64,000 bases of DNA from Oreohelix idahoensis. Lineage: Eukaryota > Mollusca > Gastropoda > Stylommatophora > Oreohelicidae. The notes below the pieces were generated by a model, which searched no databases, was not told the DNA's origin, and worked only from the letters and a program-made list of their open reading frames with translations. Below, piece by piece: positions 57,843 to 64,000 of this stretch. The stretch's first letter is position 1, and each line of letters begins with the position of its first letter. Location of the stretch: positions 248,001 through 312,000 of the forward strand of contig JAMPIV010006395.1 of NCBI GenBank assembly GCA_024509875.1, in the 5' to 3' direction. Made by a program: the position numbers and the translations under genes.

Positions 57843-58176
57843 TTATGTATTTTATCATACCTCTGGGATAGTATCATCCATTCAGTCATTACAGTATACC
57901 ATTTTAACACATGTATTTTCACACAGTGAGCTCTAGAAAGACAGAAAACATTTTTTCTAGAAATTCAGGCATTGATTGGTGAATCCCTTTATATATGTTG
58001 TGTTTAATTAAGTTAGTTCTTGATTTTGTATTTCATTGAATTACAGACCTTAAGTCTCCATAACTGTAGTAATTTCATTCTACAGCAGTCGGATAAATAA
58101 TTAGTATTTACTTGTTGCTAGAAATACTATTGGAAGGTAGCACTAGCTTACTCAGTGTGGACTTTAACTGCAAAAG
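57843..58176 (+). other. untranslated leader of element D
   Basis: Non-coding, matches the leader of C. Confidence 0.8.
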
Positions 58177-59598
58177 ATGGCTGAAATAGTTAAGCTTAAG
58201 GCAGCACTAGGGGAGGCCGGTCGAGATCTAGGTTATAGTGGGGTGGACCTTGCAAATTATGTCAGTGTCGAGACTGATAAGTATTACGCTCGAGAAACAG
58301 CGAAAGCTGAAAGAGAAGAGCGAATAAAGTTAGCAGAAATAGATGAGAGGATAAAAGCTGTAGACGCTAGAGAAAGAAGCGAGAGAGATGAACGCGAGCA
58401 TGCATTGAAGATGAAGCAGTTAGAGATGCAGGGACAAGCTCAAAGAGTTGAACCGGTAGCCGGTGCGACAGCATCTACCTCCTCAGGCAACCTATCGCCA
58501 CGGTCAGATGATATGCCTTCCTTGCACGCAGGGGGCACCGGACCTTTGCCATCCTCACTCATGTCAACTTTGGGACCTTTGACGTTTCCATTTGAAGCTT
58601 TCTCGGAACAAGCCGACTCGATCGATAGGTATCTCGACAAATTTGAGAAGTTTGCCACCACGTTTGGTTTGGAGAAGAGCAAATGGAACCTGAAACTGTC
58701 GCAAGGGCTTAGAGGAACTGCTTATGACGTGTATAGCAAGCTTCCTCCAGGTTTACAGGATGACTACGACTCTTTGAAAAAGGCACTATTGGTTCGTTAT
58801 GAGCTACATGCTGACGCCTATAGGAAGAGGTTCCGTAACTCTAGGAGGGAAGTCGGAGAGAACTTTGCTCAGTTTGCTGCGAGACTGGATTCCTACGTGG
58901 AGAAGTGGGGTGCCCTAGGGAATTTTACTCATGATTGGGAAGGCCTGAAGGAAATGGTCATGATCGAACAACTGAAGGACACCATGACTTCCGACATGAG
59001 AAGATTCCTGACAGAGAATGGGGCCAGCACTTTAGAATCCATAGTCCAGTTAGCGGAACGATATCAGGCAGCACTATCAGAGAATCCACCACCCAGACGG
59101 AAACAACCAGATTACGTACCTAGACAGACAGCTCAGTCACACATGGACCCCCAAGTGAAACCACCGTATACTAACTGCAAAAAGCATGACAAGCCAGACT
59201 ACAAGACTACTCAGAGATCTAATTTCCAGCAGCAGAGGCAAGGGGAAAAATGGTGTAAGCACTGTAGAACCATCACCCACAATACGCAGGAGTGCAACCG
59301 GAAAAACCCACCTCATCATGCTGCCTGCTTACGTAAAAGTGCCGCAAGGGGAAATGGACCGGAAGAACCTCTGGACAAACCCCGACATCCCCCGGTCGTT
59401 GAGACAGTCCTCGTAAATGACCAAGAGGTGACCTGCCTTTATGATACAGGCCTTGCATTCGACGCAGTTGTCTGTGCATCCCTAGTCAAGCCTGACCAGA
59501 TGACAGAAGACACTATAGAAATACAAGGACCTACTAAAAGTGCAGCACCTATGCGTTTGGCCATAGCCAAGATTAAGGTCAAATCAAAAAATATGTGA
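58177..59598 (+). CDS. Gag and start of protease, element D (frame broken)
   Basis: MAEIVKLK start, coiled coil, SCAN-like capsid, zinc knuckle WCKHCRTITHNTQEC (about 59250-59295) and protease CLYDTGL (about 59436-59456), as in C. At 59586-59591 the A run has six A where C has four. This shifts the frame and ends the ORF inside the protease domain. In C the same region is one continuous frame, so this is a lesion (or an assembly error), not a natural gag-pol boundary. Confidence 0.92.
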   Translation: MAEIVKLKAALGEAGRDLGYSGVDLANYVSVETDKYYARETAKAEREERIKLAEIDERIKAVDARERSERDEREHALKMKQLEMQGQAQRVEPVAGATASTSSGNLSPRSDDMPSLHAGGTGPLPSSLMSTLGPLTFPFEAFSEQADSIDRYLDKFEKFATTFGLEKSKWNLKLSQGLRGTAYDVYSKLPPGLQDDYDSLKKALLVRYELHADAYRKRFRNSRREVGENFAQFAARLDSYVEKWGALGNFTHDWEGLKEMVMIEQLKDTMTSDMRRFLTENGASTLESIVQLAERYQAALSENPPPRRKQPDYVPRQTAQSHMDPQVKPPYTNCKKHDKPDYKTTQRSNFQQQRQGEKWCKHCRTITHNTQECNRKNPPHHAACLRKSAARGNGPEEPLDKPRHPPVVETVLVNDQEVTCLYDTGLAFDAVVCASLVKPDQMTEDTIEIQGPTKSAAPMRLAIAKIKVKSKNM

Positions 59599-62531
59599 CT
59601 GGGGAAATCCGTGCAGCGATCTTGGACGACCCTATTTATCCCTTGATCTTAGGGTGTAGGTATGTGTTCTTGGGAGAACCCATTCACCCTCTGGTTGTGG
59701 CGGCTGTCACCACTAGAGGACAGGCCAAACGGAATACGGAGTTGGAATCCCCACCCAACATCCTTCCTGAGGAATTAAAAAAGGCACAAACGGAGGATCA
59801 ATCTCTAGCACCCTGCTACAAAAAACTACCGAGAGCGCACACTCCTCTCCAAAAGGGAGACTTCTACAAGAAAAATGGGCTGTTGCATCGGAAAGCAGGA
59901 AATGGAGGACAGGAACATGGGCAACTTGTGGTTCCATCAGCATACCGAGCCCAGGTCCTAGAAATGGGCCATGCCCTTCCGTTTAGTGGCCACATGGGCA
60001 TAAGTGCCACGATTCAGCGTATTTCATGTCATTATTATTGGCCAGGTATCAACGCCGATATCCAGAGATATGTGAAATCATGCCCGCAGTGCCAGAGGAC
60101 AGCGCCGAAACACTGGACGGCCCCAGCCACTCTGGGAGAAATGCCAATCTTGGGCACACCCTTCGAACGAGTAGCGGTGGATATTGTGGGTCCACTTACT
60201 CGTAGCAAAAAGAGAAACAGTTATATACTCACGTTAGTGGATTGTTGCTCCATGTGGGCAGAGGCAATTGCTATGCCCGCCTGTGATTCTAAGCATGTTG
60301 CTGAGGCTCTGCTCACCATATTTACTCGGCTAGGGTTTCCGTCACAGATCCTGACAGATAATGGTTCCCAATTCCGAGGAAAACTCACCGAGGAAGTGTT
60401 TAGGATATTTCAGGCCCGACATATCCACACCTCTCCCTACCACCCCCAGGCAAATGGCCAGGTGGAGCGGTTTAACGGGACCCTTATTTCCATCCTTCGG
60501 AAACTTGCGCAGGAAAAACCAGAGAGCTGGGATCAATACTTACCCGCAGCACTATTTGCTTACCGCGAAGTACCCCACAATTCTACTGGGATGCCTCCTG
60601 CCACATTGCTGTTTGGTAGACCTATAAAAGGACCTTTAGAGGCACTGTTACGTACTTGGACAGATGATAAAGCTGATGAGACGGTCACCTCTGCATCCCA
60701 ATATGTGAAGGAGTTGACCCAACGCCTTAAAACAGGATGGGAACTGGCAAAGGAAAATGTACGCCGTGCCCGTCGTAAACATGCGCGTTACTACAACCGC
60801 ACTGCGAAGGATAGGGAGCTAGAAGTAGGAGAACAGGTATTATTACTCCTGCCCAGTAGCAATAATAAATTGCAAATCGGGTGGAGAGGTCCATATAAAA
60901 TTGTTGAGAAAATGTCGCGCACCAATTACAAGATTGCCATAAAGGGGAAGCAGAAAATTTACCACATAAACCTGCTGAAGCGATATTATGAAAGACCAGG
61001 TGCAGAACCAGCACATTTCCTGACACTGGCTATTGCGACGGAAACTGAGGCAGAACCCCTGACCTCCTGTGAATACCCTCTTCGTCAGTGCGAAACTCAT
61101 CAAGATGTTCAGATTAGTTCAACTTTAACGGAGGATCAGCAGGCACGGGTTCAACAGTTGTTGAGAAAACACACTAGTACACTCACGGATAAACCTGGCA
61201 TGACCAACCTGATAGAATTTGATATGAAGCTAACAGACCTCGCCCCGGTACGAGTTAAGAACTATCCTGTTCCTTATGCTAAGGCAAAGGCATTGGGTGA
61301 GGAAATCGAGTACCTGCTTAAGGAAAATATTATCTCAAAATCAGAGTCGCCTTATAGTGCGAGTGTGGTGTTGCTTAGAAAATCCACAGGAGAACATCGC
61401 CTCTGCATAGACTACCGAAGGCTCAACGCTGTAACGGAATTTCAAGCGGAGCCCTTACCGGATCAGAATCAGCTTTTCACCAAGCTGAGTAGAGCACGAT
61501 ACTTTTCGAAGATAGACCTTAGCAAAGGGTACTACCAGATCCCGGTAAAAGAGGAAATTCGACATATGTTAGCATTTAGTACTTCTGAAGGCCATTACGA
61601 GTTTAATGTATTGCCATTTGGGCTAAGCAACGCCCCAAGCGTCTTTACTCGTATGATGAGGAAGCTACTGGAACCCCTGAACCACCCTGGGATAAGTAAT
61701 TTCATGGACGACATACTTATTGCCACGAACACCTTTGAGGAGCACCTGGACGCAGTTTCCCTACTCTTCGAAAGACTTAGAGAAACAGGACTCACCGCTC
61801 GCCCTACAAAATGTCAAATTGCCTGCGAGCAACTAGAATTCCTGGGACACACTATCTCGCATGGATGCATGTTCCCAGATGCGCGTAATATTGAGAAGTT
61901 ACAGCGGGCCCCACGACCCCAGACTAAAAAGGATGTAAGGTCATTTGTGTCTCTATGTGGCTTCTACCAGAGATATATTAAAGATTTTAATACCCTGAGT
62001 GCGCCATTGACCGCATTAACCAAGAATGGGAACCCGGACAAAGTAACCTGGACAGCGGAGTGCGAAAATGCCTACACGCTGCTGAAGGAGAAACTCACAG
62101 CTAGGCCAATTCTGCGACTGCCTGACTTAACTCTGAACTTTACGCTGCGAACAGATGCTAGCAATATAGGGATAGGAGCCACTCTCCTGCAGCCTAGTGA
62201 TAGACCTTCTGCAACTCTATTCCCCATTGCATATGCTAGTAGGAAATTGAACCCTGCTGAACAGAACTACTCTACCATCGAACGAGAATGTCTGTCGCTA
62301 ATATGGGCTGTGCAGAAGTTTCAACCATATTTATACGGGAAAAAGTTCACGGTGCAGTGTGATCACCAACCGTTGATATTTCTTGCAGCGTCGAAGAACC
62401 TTAATGCCCGGCTTATGAGATGGTCACTACTGTTGCAGCCATATTCATTTCACATAGAATACATACCTGGGAAGAACAACGTAGGGGCAGATTTTTTGAG
62501 CAGACATCCGGACGCAACCGAGGAGATATGA
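59595..62531 (+). CDS. rest of protease, integrase, RT and RNase H, element D
   Basis: Open frame of 978 codons; the listed start is only the first ATG after the frameshift. Order: integrase zinc motif and DDE core (DNGSQF, NGQVERFNG), then a basic tail, then RT (FSKIDLSKGYYQI, FMDDIL) and RNase H (RTDASNIGIG, CDHQPLIFL), ending with FLSRHPDATEEI. It keeps the C-terminal end that C has lost. Products act in reverse transcription in cytoplasmic particles and in nuclear integration. Confidence 0.93.
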   Translation: MTGEIRAAILDDPIYPLILGCRYVFLGEPIHPLVVAAVTTRGQAKRNTELESPPNILPEELKKAQTEDQSLAPCYKKLPRAHTPLQKGDFYKKNGLLHRKAGNGGQEHGQLVVPSAYRAQVLEMGHALPFSGHMGISATIQRISCHYYWPGINADIQRYVKSCPQCQRTAPKHWTAPATLGEMPILGTPFERVAVDIVGPLTRSKKRNSYILTLVDCCSMWAEAIAMPACDSKHVAEALLTIFTRLGFPSQILTDNGSQFRGKLTEEVFRIFQARHIHTSPYHPQANGQVERFNGTLISILRKLAQEKPESWDQYLPAALFAYREVPHNSTGMPPATLLFGRPIKGPLEALLRTWTDDKADETVTSASQYVKELTQRLKTGWELAKENVRRARRKHARYYNRTAKDRELEVGEQVLLLLPSSNNKLQIGWRGPYKIVEKMSRTNYKIAIKGKQKIYHINLLKRYYERPGAEPAHFLTLAIATETEAEPLTSCEYPLRQCETHQDVQISSTLTEDQQARVQQLLRKHTSTLTDKPGMTNLIEFDMKLTDLAPVRVKNYPVPYAKAKALGEEIEYLLKENIISKSESPYSASVVLLRKSTGEHRLCIDYRRLNAVTEFQAEPLPDQNQLFTKLSRARYFSKIDLSKGYYQIPVKEEIRHMLAFSTSEGHYEFNVLPFGLSNAPSVFTRMMRKLLEPLNHPGISNFMDDILIATNTFEEHLDAVSLLFERLRETGLTARPTKCQIACEQLEFLGHTISHGCMFPDARNIEKLQRAPRPQTKKDVRSFVSLCGFYQRYIKDFNTLSAPLTALTKNGNPDKVTWTAECENAYTLLKEKLTARPILRLPDLTLNFTLRTDASNIGIGATLLQPSDRPSATLFPIAYASRKLNPAEQNYSTIERECLSLIWAVQKFQPYLYGKKFTVQCDHQPLIFLAASKNLNARLMRWSLLLQPYSFHIEYIPGKNNVGADFLSRHPDATEEI

Positions 62532-62585
62532 GAAACTGGAAAAGAAGAGGAAGACAGGACAAGAGGAGTTGGACGGAACGTCAAA

Positions 62586-62601
62586 CTTGAGGAGGGGCTT
62601 G
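62586..62601 (+). other. polypurine tract of element D
   Basis: cttgaggaggggcttg precedes the 3' LTR; identical to that of C. Confidence 0.88.
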
Positions 62602-64000
62602 TGTGACAACTTGCCCAATCTTCTCTTCATTTTTTTATTATTTACGTGACATCGTTTTTTTCTCATCCTCAATGCATGATCGCAAAGTCCCGGGAAGTGT
62701 CACTTGCGGAAATTCTCCTAGTATTCAGTATTTTCTCCTCGCTATTTTTAGATACGACGTCATTGTTGACCAATGACCTCGGTAGCTAGGAACCTGTTTT
62801 AATTTAAGACTGCTTAAGCTGATAAAACCAGTTTATGCCACTTTAGGAAGACCCCACGTGACTTTTAACGCTATTGATTGGAGCGTTTATTTGACGCTAA
62901 TGTCACATGATGCACGCTATGGATCACGTGTCCAAGCGGAAATGTCCCGCTAAAAGTGCGCCAAACACGGGCATTCTTCACTTGCCCGGAACCCTTGAGA
63001 CAGCTAGGTCTAACCCAATTATCGGCGATAATGTATAACGGGAATATATATATATATAGCTATTAATTTCCATATTATTTGATTATTTTCGACCCGACGT
63101 TTAGACTAACGGAAATTAATAGTAACGATAATGTTGACCGACCGTGACATATATTCATTATAAATTATATGACGAGGCGACCAGACATGAAGTGTGTGAT
63201 AATGTTGTCAGACAATTCTAAAAACACGGATGTCCAATTATTTGTTAAATTCATCATAATGACATGACGATTAGGCTAGAGGCACAGAACTAGAATACTG
63301 TTGCCGACATTTCTATGATAAATTTGGTGGGTTTAACTGACATTTATAATAATTCATCGGGTTAAGCTGACGATAAATCAGTCTAAAGAATTATAATACT
63401 GCCACTGGGGCAGAGAAATATAATAAAGGACAGACAGGAGAAACTTGAATTCAAGATTAGACTCTAGACATATGATGTTAGAGACTAAAATCTGAGGTGA
63501 CGGGCAGAGGGACGGCTTAGGGAAAGACTGCTTTCTAAAGCTAGAAAATTAATGGAGCCGTCGTATTTGTCTTCAGTCTATGGTGGAGCCTTGCACGACA
63601 GTCCAATCTCAGCGCAGAATACGGAGTCGAGCACAGAGAAGGCAAATCCGAACCATTCAAGACCTACCGGGGCAACGTCAGGAGACCGGAGAACTAACCA
63701 CACTTCACTATCAGCCGGGGGCTGAAAAGCTAAGTCCACGACAAAGGAAACTCACCTAATCAATGCCACAAAGTTTAGTCATCCATGATGAAAAACACGT
63801 GAATTGTGAGACACATAATACATACAGCAGACACTAATTCCATCGACAATACTATCATTCACCATCTATTCACTTTATTGCAATAAACCAATTGGGTGTA
63901 TATACTGTACCCCACGCTTTGTTCCTTCCATTAGATGTTGAATATTGTCTATGTTTATCTTCCTTTATAAGGGAGGGGGGGCTCGTAAAATATAATATAA
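62602..64000 (+). repeat. 3' LTR of element D (partial)
   Basis: Same sequence as 55965 onward, cut by the window end. Relative to the 5' LTR it lacks the segment matching 56392-56622 (junction at 63028), about 231 bases. This removes the end of the first exon and the intron donor but keeps the rest of the intron and its acceptor. Confidence 0.93.

Larger units (their letters stand above)
55965..64000 (+). mobile_element. LTR retrotransposon D, Gmr1-like sister of C (3' end cut by window)
   Basis: 5' LTR 55965-57816, primer site, Gag and pol frames 58177-62531, polypurine tract, and a 3' LTR from 62602 that runs past the window end. The coding body is almost the same as that of C. It differs from C by the LTR-borne intron, a two-base insertion that splits gag-pro from pol, and a 231-base deletion in its 3' LTR. 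Confidence 0.95.

Noticed and set aside
59586..59598. Programmed frameshift between gag-pro and pol in D
   Set aside because: C has the same region in a single continuous frame, and the break lies inside the protease domain, so a simple two-base insertion is more likely.

Overview
The window is eukaryotic, repeat-packed intronic DNA. It shows GT-AG splicing, LINEs with 3' GAA-rich tails, tRNA-derived SINEs, piggyBac and Tc1-type DNA transposons, and several LTR retrotransposons. I read five minus-strand exons of one host gene, a homologue of the bridge-like lipid transfer protein BLTP2 (KIAA0100/hobbit), at 51248-51514, 46963-47059, 45440-45533, 14970-15116 and 13428-13519. Their reading phases join correctly. 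The repeat types suggest an animal, perhaps a mollusc or other lophotrochozoan; that placement is a weak inference.

Layout. At 1-11360 a minus-strand LINE is split by LTR element A (850-10607, target duplication tctat). At 11590-13242 lie LINE debris and a Tc1-like element. From 13428 to 15116 are two BLTP2 exons. The intron between the exons at 15116 and 45440 is about 30 kb because it holds a Russian-doll insertion. Element K (15506-45001, duplication atgat) contains element B (19462-34571, ctcag) and element C (35007-42065, minus strand, agatg). The 5' LTR of B in turn holds a solo LTR, E (19794-22434, aactt), and a SINE (23255-26717) that is itself split by a piggyBac-type element (23286-26455). 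From 45440 to 51514 come three more exons, a 25-bp minisatellite and a Tc1-like element carrying solo LTR F and a SINE. After 51514 there are LINE and piggyBac remnants. Element D (55965 to the window end) is a sister of C.

How the elements relate. C and D encode Gag (SCAN-like capsid plus zinc knuckle), protease, integrase, reverse transcriptase and RNase H, in that order. Integrase before RT is the Gmr1-like arrangement of Ty3/Gypsy elements. A and B have a homologous Gag-protease but no integrase, RT or RNase H, and have 2.8-3.3 kb LTRs. They look like pol-less elements moved in trans. K encodes a coiled-coil protein with an RRM and keeps only the RNase H end of pol.

The most striking observation is in the LTRs. 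The 5' LTR of D carries a 713-bp GT-AG segment (56456-57168) that is missing, with an exact exon-exon junction, from both LTRs of sister element C. It behaves as an intron inside an LTR that was spliced out and fixed by reverse transcription. The LTRs of A, B, E and F show a similar TATA / short exon / GT..AG / AATAAA layout.
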